Source: Actinomycetota bacterium
GTDB taxonomy: Bacteria > Actinomycetota > Actinomycetes > Nanopelagicales > Nanopelagicaceae
Direction: 5' to 3'
Assembly (NCBI GenBank): GCA_009698675.1
Contig: WLPT01000005.1
Location: 1-64,000, forward strand
DNA length: 64,000 nucleotides
The translations under genes and the position numbers were made by a program. The notes beneath the pieces are model-generated. The model saw only the letters and a program-made list of their open reading frames with translations. It searched no databases and had not been told where the DNA came from. Below are positions 17,479 to 28,877 of this stretch, in pieces (position 1 is the stretch's first letter; every line of letters begins with the position of its first letter).

Positions 17479-18768
17479 ATGCAAGAAGAACACCAAGCGT
17501 TACCGTTGCTTGCCCCTGCAGGCGGAGTTCCTCCACTCATAAATACAGAGGCTGGGCTTGAAAGCGCCCTGGAGCAGTTAAGGGCTGGAACTGGCCCATT
17601 TGCAGTTGATGCAGAGCGAGCATCGGGCTTTCGCTACAGTGCGCGTGCCTATCTGATTCAAATAAAGCGTCATGGTGGTGGATTGCACTTGATCGATCCA
17701 ATTCCATTTGGAGTAGCGAATCCATTAATCGCACAGTTAAATGAGCTGCTTAACACCGATGAAGTTATCTTGCATGCTAGTACGCAAGATCTGCCATGTC
17801 TGCGTGAAATTGGAATTAACCCGACGAGACTATTTGATACAGAACTCGGTGGTCGCATTGCAGGTCTGCCACGTGTTGGCCTTGGGCCGCTCCTTGAATC
17901 CTTGATGGGTGTGGTTTTGGCCAAGGAACACAGCGCAGCAGATTGGTCAACGCGCCCGCTTCCTCAAGAGTGGTTGAACTATGCCGCCCTAGATGTTGAG
18001 CTTCTAGTTGAACTGCGTGATGCGATGTATTCAATCTTGAACACGGCGGGAAAATTAGAGTGGGCCCAACAAGAGTTTGCATCGATTCTTACCGCCCCGC
18101 CCTCACCGCCCCGTGTAGATCCATGGCGACGAACATCTGGAATGCACAAGATTAAACGCCGTGACCACTTAGCCATCATTCGAGAGCTATGGATTGCGCG
18201 AGATGTTATCGCCGCAGAGCAGGACATCGCTGGCGGCAAACTCCTCAATGACTCGGCGATCATTGAGCTCTGCCTTGCTGGACCAACAAGTAAAAAGGAG
18301 TTTGAAAAAGCGCTTCGTCCAATAGGCCTGCGTGCTAGATGGGTAGAAAATTCACAGATATGGCTGGAGGCTATTGCGCGCGCCGTTGCATTGGATGAGA
18401 GCCAGTGGCCAGCGCTGCGATCACATACAGAGTCCTTGCCTGCGATTAAATTGTGGCGCGATAGGTTCCCCGAGAAATTTGCTCCGCTCTCCCACGCCCG
18501 TGCACGCATTGAGACCATCGCAGCCGAGAATGAAATTCCCGCTGAGAATCTGATCTCACCTGAGAGCATCCGACGAATCTGTTGGTCGCCACCGGTTGGC
18601 TCAACTGCCGCCCGCGATGAGCCCGCTGTACGCCTGGCCCTGGCTGGGCTCGGTGCGCGAGCGTGGCAGATCGATCTCGTAGCTGCAGCGCTAGCCGATG
18701 CCCTTCTTGAGCGTGAGCCGCTGATTTTCGAGGAGGCTGTGGCCGAATCCACATCCGAGGGTGAGTGA
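17479..18768 (+). CDS. ribonuclease D family (3'-5' exonuclease + HRDC)
   Basis: FAVDAERASGFRYSARAYLIQI (DxE), HASTQDLPCLREIG, LNYAALDVELLVEL. Confidence 0.92.
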   Translation: MQEEHQALPLLAPAGGVPPLINTEAGLESALEQLRAGTGPFAVDAERASGFRYSARAYLIQIKRHGGGLHLIDPIPFGVANPLIAQLNELLNTDEVILHASTQDLPCLREIGINPTRLFDTELGGRIAGLPRVGLGPLLESLMGVVLAKEHSAADWSTRPLPQEWLNYAALDVELLVELRDAMYSILNTAGKLEWAQQEFASILTAPPSPPRVDPWRRTSGMHKIKRRDHLAIIRELWIARDVIAAEQDIAGGKLLNDSAIIELCLAGPTSKKEFEKALRPIGLRARWVENSQIWLEAIARAVALDESQWPALRSHTESLPAIKLWRDRFPEKFAPLSHARARIETIAAENEIPAENLISPESIRRICWSPPVGSTAARDEPAVRLALAGLGARAWQIDLVAAALADALLEREPLIFEEAVAESTSEGE

Positions 18769-18814
18769 ATTACGCAACGAAAGAGTTGCGTAATTACCCC
18801 TAGTGCCTTAGATT
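18768..18814 (+). promoter_or_regulatory. candidate promoter with inverted-repeat operator for the FTR1 permease
   Basis: AATTACGCAAC-gaaaga-GTTGCGTAATT (18768-18795); TTGCGT(18786-18791)-N17-TAGATT(18809-18814)-N6-ATG. Confidence 0.6.
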
Positions 18815-18820
18815 TTTCCC

Positions 18821-19639
18821 ATGCTCAGCTCATTGATCATCGCTCTACGTGAGGGGCTAGAGGCCGCCCTGATCGTTGGCATCTTGATCGCCTACTTGGG
18901 AAAGAGCGGTAAGAGTGAGCTGGTCTCCTATATCTGGGGCGGCGTAGCCCTTGCCGTGGCTGCGAGCGCCGGCCTTGGAGCCCTTCTTAGCTTTACCTCG
19001 GCAGAGCTCTCCCCTGCAGGTCAAGAGTTATTTGCAGGTACAACTTCGGCTATCGCAGTGGCAATCGTTACGTGGATGGTTTTTTGGATGAAGCGCACTG
19101 CACGTTCACTTCGAAGCGATCTATCGAGCAAAGTCGATACTGCAATTTTGAGTGGGCCGCTAGCCCTTGCTGGGGCAGCGTTTTTTGCAGTAATCCGTGA
19201 AGGTCTTGAAACCTCACTCTTTCTCTATTCAAACTTAAAGACTCTCTCCAACCCGCTTAGTTCGGCAATTGGATTAATTATTGGATTTACTGTGGCAATC
19301 GCGCTGGGTTATTTAATCTATAAGAGCTCGATACATTTGAATCTCTCAAAGTTTTTCACCTATACAGGCATTGCATTAATCATCGTTGCCGCCGGAGTTC
19401 TCTCCTATGGGGTTCATGAGTTTCAAGAGTTTGGCCTCCTGCCAGCCCCTGATGCATTTGCTTGGGATGTCACCTCGGTTATCACGAAAGACTCTCTGCT
19501 CGGCGGGGTACTTACCGGAACTATCGGATTTGATACGACGACCTCGTGGCTCCAGCTCGGCCTCTATAGCCTCTACTTAGCCATAGTTCTCACCGCCTAC
19601 CTGAGCAAAGATCGAGTAAAGGCGCTCGTAAAGGCCTAG
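18821..19639 (+). CDS. FTR1 family iron permease
   Basis: Two REGLE motifs (LREGLEAALIVGIL, IREGLETSLFLYS) and 7 TM segments. Confidence 0.93.
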   Translation: MLSSLIIALREGLEAALIVGILIAYLGKSGKSELVSYIWGGVALAVAASAGLGALLSFTSAELSPAGQELFAGTTSAIAVAIVTWMVFWMKRTARSLRSDLSSKVDTAILSGPLALAGAAFFAVIREGLETSLFLYSNLKTLSNPLSSAIGLIIGFTVAIALGYLIYKSSIHLNLSKFFTYTGIALIIVAAGVLSYGVHEFQEFGLLPAPDAFAWDVTSVITKDSLLGGVLTGTIGFDTTTSWLQLGLYSLYLAIVLTAYLSKDRVKALVKA

Positions 19640-19707
19640 CTAGAGGCTGTTCCAAAGCCTTACTGACGGGTAACATAAACGCTGTAGCCCTTAACGAAGG
19701 AAGCCCT

Positions 19708-20898
19708 ATGTCCCGTTCAGTTGTATTAGTCGATGCAGTCCGCACCCCCTTTGGCAAAGCCGGCAGTTTATATGCAGGCACACGCGCCGATGATCTTATG
19801 GTCCGCGCCATTCGAGGTCTGCTCGATCGCAATCCGCTCGTTGAGCGTGCAGCTATCGACGATGTAGCTATCGCTGCGGCGACTCAAACCGGTGATCAAG
19901 GAATGAATATCGGGCGAAGCGCTGCACTGCTTGCAGGACTTCCCAATACAGTTCCTGGATATTCAATCGATCGCTGGTGCGCGGGTGCACTAACTGCTGT
20001 AACCACTCTTGCCGGAGCAATAGCTTTGGGAACTAATGAGATTGCAATTGCAGGCGGCGTCGAACATATGGGCAATCACCCTATTGGCGAAGGCTTAGAT
20101 CCCAATCCCCGTTTTCTAGCTGAGCGAATTGTTGAACAAGATGCACTTGCAATGGGAGCAACAGCTGAGCGTTTACATGATCGCTTCCCCACTATTACAA
20201 AAGAGCGCGCCGACATCTACGCCCTTAACTCGCAGATTAAAACAGCCAAAGCCTATGCCGACGGTCTCATTCAACGCGATTTAATTCCAACGGCTGCACG
20301 TAACGCCGAGCTCGGTTGGTCAATTGCAACAATCGATGAACCACCACGTCCAACGACAACGCTCGAAGGCTTAGCTACTTTAAAAACTCCATTTCGCCCT
20401 GCGGGTCGAGTTACTGCAGGAAACTCATCTGGATTAAATGATGGTGCAACTGCCGCTCTACTTGCTAGTGAAGATAAAGCAGTTGAACTTGGATTAACTA
20501 TCAAGGCCCGTCTAGTGACATTTGCCTTTGCAGGAGTTGAACCTGAAGTTATGGGTTATGGACCGGTGCCGGCGACGATTAAAGCTCTGAAGCAGGCGGG
20601 ATTAACTATCGCCGACATAGGACTCTTTGAAATTAATGAGGCATTTGCTGTACAAGTCTTAGCTTTCCTCGAACACTTTGGAATTGCCGATGACGACTGG
20701 AGAGTCAATCCATTTGGCGGAGCGATCGCAGTAGGACATCCCTTGGCATCATCGGGTGTTCGTCTCATGCTCAACTTGGCCAGAAGTTTCGAAGATCATC
20801 CCGAGGTGCGTTATGGAATCACAACTATGTGCATCGGTCTCGGTATGGGTGGCACAGTAATCTGGGAAAATCCACATTTCAAGGCTGGAGTAAAGTAA
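19708..20898 (+). CDS. fadA: thiolase/acetyl-CoA acyltransferase
   Basis: [66 protein letters not shown]. Confidence 0.93.
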   Translation: MSRSVVLVDAVRTPFGKAGSLYAGTRADDLMVRAIRGLLDRNPLVERAAIDDVAIAAATQTGDQGMNIGRSAALLAGLPNTVPGYSIDRWCAGALTAVTTLAGAIALGTNEIAIAGGVEHMGNHPIGEGLDPNPRFLAERIVEQDALAMGATAERLHDRFPTITKERADIYALNSQIKTAKAYADGLIQRDLIPTAARNAELGWSIATIDEPPRPTTTLEGLATLKTPFRPAGRVTAGNSSGLNDGATAALLASEDKAVELGLTIKARLVTFAFAGVEPEVMGYGPVPATIKALKQAGLTIADIGLFEINEAFAVQVLAFLEHFGIADDDWRVNPFGGAIAVGHPLASSGVRLMLNLARSFEDHPEVRYGITTMCIGLGMGGTVIWENPHFKAGVK

Positions 20899-23010
20899 AT
20901 GAGTACTGAAATCAAACTACCTGAAGGTGCTCCAGAAGAGGTTGTTACGAAGGCATTACTGCGTGAAGTTGATTTAGCTGCCTTCGGTGCAAGCGGAGTT
21001 CTCGCCCTCATTACATTAGATAATGGCCTCGACCACAACCGTCCCAATACATTTGGTCCAGCTTCGCTGCAATCACTTGATGCTGCAATTAGCCAAGCAA
21101 TTGAAAGTAAGCCTGCGGCTATCGCGCTGACTGGCAAGCCCTTTATCTTTGCTGCGGGTGCAGATTTATCCGCGCTCTCATTTATTCAAAGCCGCGATCA
21201 ATCAGTGGCGATAGGTAAGTTAGGCCACGATGTCTTTCGTCGATTAGATGAATGTGGCATACCAACATTTGCATTCATAAATGGGTTGGCCCTTGGAGGT
21301 GGTCTAGAGGTTGGACTGCACTGTAAATATCGCACTTTAGCAACTACTGCATTTACTGCACTGCCAGAGGTGTTCTTAGGTTTAGTTCCAGGATGGGGCG
21401 GAGCGACAATTTTGCCTAAACTCATCGGCCCAGAGCGCGCTGTGCAGGTAATTATGCTTAACGCTTTGAATAATAACACAATGATGAAGGCAAAGGATGC
21501 ACTTGCACTTGGAGTCGTGGATGCCCTCTTTGAACCAGCCGATTTCATCGAACGCTCTATTGGCTTTGCGGTCAACATTTTAAGTGGAGTGAACACAATC
21601 GAGCGCAAAGATTTCAGTGCCGATCCTGCTTGGGAGAGCGCCCTTGCAACTGGACGTGCAGCTGCATTGAAGAAGTATGGTGGCGCAGAAATCGCCTCAC
21701 CGATGAGAGCCCTAGAGCTCATTAGCGCAGCAAAGAGCAATACACGTGCTGCCGGATTTGATGCTGAAGATCAGAGCCTTGCAGATTTAACAATGGGCGA
21801 TCCTTTGCGTGCATCACTCTATGCATTCAATCTCATTCAGAAGAAGCGAAAGAAAGTTGAGGGCGCGCCTAAGCCCGCCCTTGCACGTAAGGTCGCTAAG
21901 GTCGGCGTAGTTGGTGCCGGATTAATGGCATCGCAACTTGCACTTCTGCTTCTACGTAATTTGAAATGCCCTGTTGTTATGACCGATATAGACCAAGCTC
22001 GCGCCGACAAAGGTGTGGCTTGGGTTAAAGGTGAACTCACAAGGGCAGTTGAGAAGAAGCGCATGAGCGCCGAGGCCGCAGGGCGCCTATCACTTTTGAT
22101 CTCAGGCTCGGCCGATCAAAGCGTATTTTCGGGATGCGATTTTGTTATCGAAGCTATCTTTGAAGAACTCTCCCTCAAGCAAGAGCTCTTCAAGAAACTA
22201 GAGGCTATCGTCTCCCCCGAGTGCGTTCTTGCCACAAATACATCTTCGCTATCGGTTGAGAAGATGTCTCAAGGCTTAAAAAATCCAGAGCGTGTGGTCG
22301 GTTTCCACTTCTTTAATCCAGTCGCGGTTATGCCACTTCTTGAAGTGGCACGTACCAGTACGACCGATGATGTAACAACTGCAACTGCTATAGCAATTGG
22401 TAAAGAACTTAAGAAAACAATGATCATCTGCAAAGATGCACCTGGATTTGTTGTTAATCGCCTATTAACCCGCTTTATGGGAGAGATTACCGATGCAGTA
22501 GATGAAGGAACTCCTCCAGCTATTGCCGATAGCGCAATGAGCTCTATCGGATTTCCTATGTCTCCATTCCAACTATTGGATCTAGTCGGTCCAGGCGTAG
22601 GATTGCATGTCTCCAAAACTCTGCATGAGAACCTTGGTGATCGCTATCGAATCTCTCCAACGATGCAGGCGATGGTTGATCAAGGTATTCGCAGCTTTTA
22701 TATCAAGAGCGAAGATGGCAGTTGGGCTGCAAATCCCGCCGCGCTGGCGGCAATTCCAAAGGGTGGTTCGCCTTCAACGGCCGAACAGGTTCGCACTCGT
22801 GCCCTCAACGCCCTTGCCATCGAGGCTCGCATGATGCTCGATGAGGGTGTTGTCGCTACAGCTGCAGAGATAGATCTCTGCATGTTAATGGGAGCTGGAT
22901 GGCCAATGCACTTAGGCGGAATCTTGCCGTACTTAGATCGTGAAGGAATCAGCCAAGCAGTCTGCGGCTCCCGCTTTCATCCTGCCGGAGTTGCATCACT
23001 TCCTGCTTAA
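20899..23010 (+). CDS. fadB: 3-hydroxyacyl-CoA dehydrogenase/enoyl-CoA hydratase (multifunctional)
   Basis: Crotonase domain (AAGADLSAL) plus [41 protein letters not shown]. Confidence 0.93.
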   Translation: MSTEIKLPEGAPEEVVTKALLREVDLAAFGASGVLALITLDNGLDHNRPNTFGPASLQSLDAAISQAIESKPAAIALTGKPFIFAAGADLSALSFIQSRDQSVAIGKLGHDVFRRLDECGIPTFAFINGLALGGGLEVGLHCKYRTLATTAFTALPEVFLGLVPGWGGATILPKLIGPERAVQVIMLNALNNNTMMKAKDALALGVVDALFEPADFIERSIGFAVNILSGVNTIERKDFSADPAWESALATGRAAALKKYGGAEIASPMRALELISAAKSNTRAAGFDAEDQSLADLTMGDPLRASLYAFNLIQKKRKKVEGAPKPALARKVAKVGVVGAGLMASQLALLLLRNLKCPVVMTDIDQARADKGVAWVKGELTRAVEKKRMSAEAAGRLSLLISGSADQSVFSGCDFVIEAIFEELSLKQELFKKLEAIVSPECVLATNTSSLSVEKMSQGLKNPERVVGFHFFNPVAVMPLLEVARTSTTDDVTTATAIAIGKELKKTMIICKDAPGFVVNRLLTRFMGEITDAVDEGTPPAIADSAMSSIGFPMSPFQLLDLVGPGVGLHVSKTLHENLGDRYRISPTMQAMVDQGIRSFYIKSEDGSWAANPAALAAIPKGGSPSTAEQVRTRALNALAIEARMMLDEGVVATAAEIDLCMLMGAGWPMHLGGILPYLDREGISQAVCGSRFHPAGVASLPA

Positions 23011-25652
23011 TTAAGTAGTGAGCGCAGTACGTACTGCATGATTCCACCGTGGCGATAGTAATCGGCCTCACCTGGTGTATCTATGCGAACGATTGCGCTA
23101 AAACTCTTATCTCCTGCAGTGACCGTGAGCTCTTTCGGAACTCCGCCAGTATTTAAAGCAGTAATCCCGGTGATGGCAAAGATTTCAGTTCCAGTTAATC
23201 CAAGGGATGCTGGGCTCTGACCCTCTTTAAATTGAAGCGGCAGAACGCCCATTCCAATTAAATTAGATCTATGAATGCGTTCGAAACTCTCGGCAATTAC
23301 TGCACGTACGCCGAGTAGTGCCGTTCCTTTGGCGGCCCAGTCGCGCGATGAGCCCGATCCATACTCTTTGCCGGCAAGAATTACTAATGGAGTACCAGCG
23401 TTTTGATAGGCAACGGATGCATCATAAATAGTTGATTGAGCAGCGTTATCAAGGAAGTTTCTAGTAAAGCCTCCCTCTATTCCATCAAGAAGTAGATTCT
23501 TCAAGCGAATATTTGCAAAAGTTCCACGAATCATCACTTCATGATTTCCGCGGCGAGATCCATAAGAGTTGAAATCTTTGCGCTCGATTCCATGTTCTGC
23601 TAGATGTATTCCAGCTGGTGAATCTGCCTTGATGTTTCCCGCAGGAGAGATGTGGTCCGTTGTCACAGAGTCGCCGAGGACGGCCAGAACACGAGCCCCA
23701 GTAATGTCGGTGACAGGTGTTGGCAGTTTTGGCATTGCATCAAAATAAGGAGGTTTACGAACATAGGTTGAGAGCGGATCCCATTCGAAAACCTTTCCAC
23801 TTGGCGTAGCAAGCGACTTCCAGCGGTAATCGCCATCAAAGACTGAGGCATAATCCTTTGTAAACATCTCCGATGAGATTGAACTATCGATTACGGTTTG
23901 AATCTCTTGAGGTGATGGCCAGATATCTCTTAGGTAGACAGGATTTCCATTCAAATCATCTCCCAAAGAATCTTTCTCGAAATCATGATCCATAGTTCCT
24001 GCTATTGCATATGCAACTACAAGGGGCGGTGAAGCCAAGTAATTCATCTTCACATCTGGACTAATTCGCCCTTCAAAGTTTCGGTTACCTGAGAGAACGG
24101 CTGTGACAGCTAAATCGCCCTCATTAACGGCCTTGCTGATGGCCACGGGAAGTGGGCCCGAGTTTCCGATACATGTTACACAGCCATAACCGACTAAGTG
24201 GAAGCCAAGCTCCTGCATATATTGCGTTAAATCTGCGCGGTCATAATAATCGGTAACTACTTTAGATCCCGGCGCCAACGTCGTCTTAACCCATGGCTTA
24301 GATTTCAAACCCTTTTCAACTGCCTTCTTGGCAAGCAGCGCGGCACCGATCATCACGGATGGGTTTGACGTATTAGTACATGAAGTAATCGATGCGATTA
24401 CGACATCACCATTCTTAACGCGAGTCTGACCTGCCAAAACCTCACCACGTGCCGTCTTTTCAGATAGATACGATGGAAGAATTGTTTCAAAGGCCGACTT
24501 TGAATCACTCAATGAGATTCGATCTTGCGGGCGCTTAGGTCCTGAGATTGATGGCACTACTGTCGATAGATCGAGTTCAACTACCTGTGAGAAGCGCGGG
24601 AGAATGGATGGGTCGTGCCAGAGTCCTTGCGTTTTTGCATACTTCTCAACAAGGGCCACTTGATCATCGCTGCGACCGGTTAAACGTAGATAGCGCAGCG
24701 TCTCTTCATCGATAGGAAAAATCGCACAGGTTGAACCGTACTCCGGGCTCATATTGCCGATAGTTGTTCGGTTCGCCATCGGAACTGATACGACACCTGG
24801 GCCAAAGAACTCAACAAACTTTCCAACGACGCCAACTTTTCGCAAAATCTGCGTGATTGTTAGCGCCATATCGGTTGCAGTTGTTCCGAGAGGAAGTTGA
24901 CCTGTAAGTTTGAAGCCAACTACTCGTGGAATTAACATCGAAACTGGTTGTCCAAGCAGTGCGGCTTCGGCCTCAATTCCGCCTACGCCCCAACCTAGAA
25001 CTCCAAGTCCATTAACCATTGTTGTGTGAGAGTCTGTTCCAACGACCGTGTCTGGGTAGGCACGCACAACTGCGCCGACTTCACGAGTCATAACTACGCG
25101 CGCCAAATACTCAATATTTACTTGGTGAACAATTCCAGTTCCAGGTGGCACAACTTTGAACTCATCAAATGCGCTCTGTCCCCATCGCAAAAAGCGATAG
25201 CGCTCTTGATTTCGTTCGTATTCAATATCTGTGTTTTTTTCGAAAGAGTCTTTAGTACCAAAAACATCGGCGATAACCGAGTGATCGATGACTAACTCTG
25301 CCGGGGCCAATGGGTTCACCTTTGAAGCATCTCCCCCAAGTTCAACGATAGCCTCACGCATTGTGGCGAGATCTACTATGCAAGGAACGCCTGTGAAGTC
25401 CTGCATTACTACGCGCCCAGGCGTAAATTGAATTTCAGTATCGGGCTCAATCGTTGGATCCCAGTTGGCTAGTGCCTGAATATGGGCCGAGGTGATATTT
25501 GCACCATCTTCAGTTCGCAATAGGTTCTCTAAAAGGATTTTAAGCGAGAATGGAAGATCTGATGCGCCTTCTATGCCTGAGATATCAAATATCTCGAAAC
25601 TCTTACCCGCAACTTCTAAATTCTTCTTTGCGTTGAAAGAGTTTTTGCTCAT
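23007..25652 (-). CDS. acnA: aconitate hydratase
   Basis: [60 protein letters not shown] 25652 (MSKNSF). Confidence 0.96.
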   Translation of the reverse strand: MSKNSFNAKKNLEVAGKSFEIFDISGIEGASDLPFSLKILLENLLRTEDGANITSAHIQALANWDPTIEPDTEIQFTPGRVVMQDFTGVPCIVDLATMREAIVELGGDASKVNPLAPAELVIDHSVIADVFGTKDSFEKNTDIEYERNQERYRFLRWGQSAFDEFKVVPPGTGIVHQVNIEYLARVVMTREVGAVVRAYPDTVVGTDSHTTMVNGLGVLGWGVGGIEAEAALLGQPVSMLIPRVVGFKLTGQLPLGTTATDMALTITQILRKVGVVGKFVEFFGPGVVSVPMANRTTIGNMSPEYGSTCAIFPIDEETLRYLRLTGRSDDQVALVEKYAKTQGLWHDPSILPRFSQVVELDLSTVVPSISGPKRPQDRISLSDSKSAFETILPSYLSEKTARGEVLAGQTRVKNGDVVIASITSCTNTSNPSVMIGAALLAKKAVEKGLKSKPWVKTTLAPGSKVVTDYYDRADLTQYMQELGFHLVGYGCVTCIGNSGPLPVAISKAVNEGDLAVTAVLSGNRNFEGRISPDVKMNYLASPPLVVAYAIAGTMDHDFEKDSLGDDLNGNPVYLRDIWPSPQEIQTVIDSSISSEMFTKDYASVFDGDYRWKSLATPSGKVFEWDPLSTYVRKPPYFDAMPKLPTPVTDITGARVLAVLGDSVTTDHISPAGNIKADSPAGIHLAEHGIERKDFNSYGSRRGNHEVMIRGTFANIRLKNLLLDGIEGGFTRNFLDNAAQSTIYDASVAYQNAGTPLVILAGKEYGSGSSRDWAAKGTALLGVRAVIAESFERIHRSNLIGMGVLPLQFKEGQSPASLGLTGTEIFAITGITALNTGGVPKELTVTAGDKSFSAIVRIDTPGEADYYRHGGIMQYVLRSLLN

Positions 25653-25699
25653 AATCACACCTTTTCATTAATACTTAGCTAATTAATTGGCAATAATAC

Positions 25700-26905
25700 T
25701 CAAGCCGGCATATACAGCGCAACACACTCGATGTGATGTGTCATTGGAAAGAGATCAAAAGCCCTGATTTTAACTAGTGAGTAGCCTAGATCTTGAAAGT
25801 AACCTGTATCACGTGCGAGTGCTGCCGGGTCACAAGCAACGTAGACAACGGCCCGCGGTTTAATTCGAGCGATTTGAGCAACAACTGCCATACCGGCACC
25901 ATCGCGTGGTGGATCAAGAATCACAACATCGGCTTTTGAAATTCCAGGCAAGAGCTTTGCAACATCCCCTGTTGATACTGCCACATTTGGTTTACCTGCA
26001 AAATTACGAGCCGCATCTGAAGTTGCGCTCTTGCTCCCTTCAATCAAAACTACGCTACCTGACGAGCCAATTACATCAACAACTGCCGATGTAAAAAGAC
26101 CAACTCCGCCGTAGAGATCTAAAACGTGATCGCCATCTGCGAGTTGGGCATATTCAAGAACAGCTTTACTCAATACTTCAGGTGCGCTCTTATGGCTTTG
26201 CCAAAATGAATCCTGGCTTACTTGCAACTTGCGTCCATTAACCTCTTCTTGGAGAACTTGGCTACCTTCGGTGAGCCTGGCCTTTACCTTCTCTCGCGTA
26301 GGGGCAAGTGCAATATTTCTCTCTCCCATTGCGGAAATTGCTATCTCTACTCGAACATCGCTCTTCCAATTTCGTGAAGCCAACTCTGGCATCTTCATTT
26401 CATCAACAACAATGAGGCAGTCATTAATTGGGACAACTGAGTGAGAGCGCGCCGCAAAAAAGCCAAATGCGCCTTTGTGATCGGTCGTTGCAATTGCACG
26501 TGTTCGCCAATGAAGCGGCTCGCCTACCTCTTCAACCTCCACCGACAAATCCATCTTGGCTATTCGTAAGAACTGCTCACTTATAACCTCGGCCTTTAAT
26601 AGGCGCTGTCGTTGCAATGAAATATGTTGGAAATCGCAGCCACCGCACCCTTGGCGGTGGGCATACTTACAGAGTGCAGGAACGCGATCGCTGGAGGGCT
26701 CGAGCACTTGCACAACATCGCCTCGATTAAATGAGGCACCAGTTGAAGTTATTACCACGCGAGATTTTTCTCCTGGAATCGCGTGGCGCACAAAGATAAC
26801 TGCACCTTCGTGACGGGCGATGAAGTGGCCGCCGTGGGCCACCTTCTCCACGACAACCTCTAGGACATCTCCTACTGCCAAGGGTGTTGAATTAGTTGAT
26901 GTCAT
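25700..26905 (-). CDS. TRAM-domain class I SAM-dependent RNA methyltransferase (TrmA/RlmD-like)
   Basis: N-terminal TRAM; CKYAHRQGCGGCDFQH Fe-S cysteines; LDPPRDGAGM; YVACDPAALARD. Confidence 0.9.
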   Translation of the reverse strand: MTSTNSTPLAVGDVLEVVVEKVAHGGHFIARHEGAVIFVRHAIPGEKSRVVITSTGASFNRGDVVQVLEPSSDRVPALCKYAHRQGCGGCDFQHISLQRQRLLKAEVISEQFLRIAKMDLSVEVEEVGEPLHWRTRAIATTDHKGAFGFFAARSHSVVPINDCLIVVDEMKMPELASRNWKSDVRVEIAISAMGERNIALAPTREKVKARLTEGSQVLQEEVNGRKLQVSQDSFWQSHKSAPEVLSKAVLEYAQLADGDHVLDLYGGVGLFTSAVVDVIGSSGSVVLIEGSKSATSDAARNFAGKPNVAVSTGDVAKLLPGISKADVVILDPPRDGAGMAVVAQIARIKPRAVVYVACDPAALARDTGYFQDLGYSLVKIRAFDLFPMTHHIECVALYMPA

Positions 26906-26912
26906 AGAAGTA

Positions 26913-26918
26913 AGCCTA
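26913..26918 (-). promoter_or_regulatory. leaderless -10: TAGGCT-TACTTCT-ATG (RNA methyltransferase)
   Basis: TAnnnT 7 nt before ATG 26905. Confidence 0.65.
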
Positions 26919-26924
26919 TGGGTG

Positions 26925-26930
26925 TAAGTT
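26925..26930 (+). promoter_or_regulatory. leaderless -10: TAAGTT-AATACAT-ATG (TrkA)
   Basis: TAnnnT 7 nt before ATG 26938. Confidence 0.65.
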
Positions 26931-26937
26931 AATACAT

Positions 26938-27603
26938 ATGCACGTAGTCATCATGGGTTGCGGTCGAGTCGGGTCATCATTGGCCACCGAACTTGAGGCC
27001 GCTGGGCATTCCGTTTCGATTATCGATCAAGCTCGAGAGGCCTTTCGCCGATTAGGTCCTGATTTCAAGGGCACTACAGTCACAGGCGTTGGCTTTGATC
27101 GTGATGTTTTGCGTGAGGCTGGGATTGAACGAGCAGCCGCCTTTGCCGCCGTCAGTAACGGCGATAATTCAAATATTTTGGCGGCACGTGTTGCTGGAGA
27201 GACCTTCGGAGTTAAGAATGTAGTCGCCAGAATCTACGATCCAGGTAGAGCCGAGATTTATCAGCGTTTAGGCATTCCAACAGTGGCGACCGTGTTGTGG
27301 GCAACGGATCAAATTCTGCGACGTGTGCTACTTGAAGGAACTCGCTCTGAATGGCGAGATGCCAGTGGAACGATTTCACTGTGCGAGATGTATCCCCATG
27401 CCGATTGGTATGGTCGACAGATCTTGCTTATCGATGATTTAAAGAATACTCGAGTTGCATTCATAACACGCTTGGGTGTTGGAATGATTCCAGATGAACA
27501 CACGGTTTTGCAGCAAGGAGATTTACTCCACGTTATGGTCTCAGATGAGGATCTCTCTCGAGTTGAGGCTATTCTCGCAAGTTCACCAGAGAGCAGTCGC
27601 TAA
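26938..27603 (+). CDS. TrkA family potassium uptake regulatory protein
   Basis: HVVIMGCGRVGSSLATELEAAGHSVSIID, RCK-N plus RCK-C. Confidence 0.9.
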   Translation: MHVVIMGCGRVGSSLATELEAAGHSVSIIDQAREAFRRLGPDFKGTTVTGVGFDRDVLREAGIERAAAFAAVSNGDNSNILAARVAGETFGVKNVVARIYDPGRAEIYQRLGIPTVATVLWATDQILRRVLLEGTRSEWRDASGTISLCEMYPHADWYGRQILLIDDLKNTRVAFITRLGVGMIPDEHTVLQQGDLLHVMVSDEDLSRVEAILASSPESSR

Positions 27604-28259
27604 TGAGAATCGCAATCGCTGGCGCTGGAAATGTTGGACGTGCTATCGCTCGAGAGCTTTTGGATAATGGACACCAAGTCTTACTTATCGACAAGGATCC
27701 CAAAGCCCTTAAATTAGAGAGTGTTCCTGATGCTGAATGGCTCATGGCCGATGCGTGTGAGATAACCTCTTTAGACAAAGCCCATTTGAACAACTGCCAA
27801 GTTCTTGTCGCTGCAACTGGGGATGACAAAGCTAATTTAGTTACATCCCTACTTGGAAAGACTGAATATGGAGTTCCCCGGGTTGTAGCCAGAATCAATC
27901 ATCCAAAAAATGAATGGCTTTTCGACTCATCCTGGGGGGTCGATGTTGCCGTTTCAACACCACGCATAATTTCCGCACTAGTAGAAGAGGCTGTAAGCGT
28001 TGGTGATGTCGTCCGACTGTTCTCATTTAAAAAAGGACAGGCCAACTTAGTCGAGTTAACTCTTCCAGATGGCTCGGTATGTATCGGTAAAACCGTTGAG
28101 GAGATTGCACTTCCAGATGATGCCGCTCTGGCTGCCATTGTTCGCGACGGTCGGGTAATTACTGCAAAGCCACATGATGTTTTTGCAGCTGGCGATGAGC
28201 TTCTATTCGTCGCATCAACGGCGGCAGAGGTAAGGATAAAAGCCTGTTTTATTGCTTAA
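27603..28259 (+). CDS. TrkA family potassium uptake regulatory protein (second copy)
   Basis: MRIAIAGAGNVGRAIARELLDNGHQVLLIDKD; overlaps the upstream stop. Confidence 0.9.
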   Translation: MRIAIAGAGNVGRAIARELLDNGHQVLLIDKDPKALKLESVPDAEWLMADACEITSLDKAHLNNCQVLVAATGDDKANLVTSLLGKTEYGVPRVVARINHPKNEWLFDSSWGVDVAVSTPRIISALVEEAVSVGDVVRLFSFKKGQANLVELTLPDGSVCIGKTVEEIALPDDAALAAIVRDGRVITAKPHDVFAAGDELLFVASTAAEVRIKACFIA

Positions 28260-28262
28260 CGA

Positions 28263-28877
28263 TTAATCCTTATGGATTGGTGGCGCAGTTTTAATAACGA
28301 GCCACGAGAGATATGCAGCGGCAAAAAATAGCGGATATCCCATAGCCAAATTGACTGTGCCCAATAAATTAACATTACCGCTGCGATAAATCGGATACTG
28401 AACGGCGATACGAAGAAAAAACATCGCGACCCAGATCCAACTTGCCCGCACATACACCCGCTTACGAGCCGGATCATTTCGCCACAAGAAATTCTCTCCC
28501 AAGAGCGGGCCTAAGACGATGCCTAGTAATGGCCAGCCAACTAAATTCCCAATCAGATAAGCTGTTCCATAGGCCAGGTTGGTCAAGAGTTTTGGAATAT
28601 AGAAATCAGAGGCATTGCCACTCTTGTTTGCAAAATAAGCACAAATTAAAACTCCGAGCAGACCAGAGATTGCATGTTGAAGTGTGTCCTTACGTGCAAG
28701 ACGAAGGATTGCAAGTAAGAACGAGAGAATAATGGCACCGGTGAGTGCGGTCCTGAGTTCGTGATTGATGTTATAGAGCAGTAGAAAGATAATTGCCGGC
28801 AGACCAGAATCGATCAAGCCTTTTTTGCCACCAAGGGCCGTCAAAACTTTGTCGCGGTCCTTATTGTGTTCGCTCAT
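28263..28877 (-). CDS. DUF3159 domain-containing membrane protein
   Basis: ALGGKKGLIDSGLPAIIFLLLYNINHELRTALTGAIILSFLLAILRL. Confidence 0.82.
   Translation of the reverse strand: MSEHNKDRDKVLTALGGKKGLIDSGLPAIIFLLLYNINHELRTALTGAIILSFLLAILRLARKDTLQHAISGLLGVLICAYFANKSGNASDFYIPKLLTNLAYGTAYLIGNLVGWPLLGIVLGPLLGENFLWRNDPARKRVYVRASWIWVAMFFLRIAVQYPIYRSGNVNLLGTVNLAMGYPLFFAAAYLSWLVIKTAPPIHKD

Noticed and set aside
17979-18752. 257-aa minus-strand ORF opposite RNase D
   Set aside because: Antisense shadow ORF; the + strand RNase D has clear family motifs over the same region, and this translation is Ser/Arg-rich and motif-free.
21198-21740. 180-aa minus-strand ORF inside fadB
   Set aside because: Shadow ORF over a well-supported crotonase domain; no SD or leaderless motif noted.
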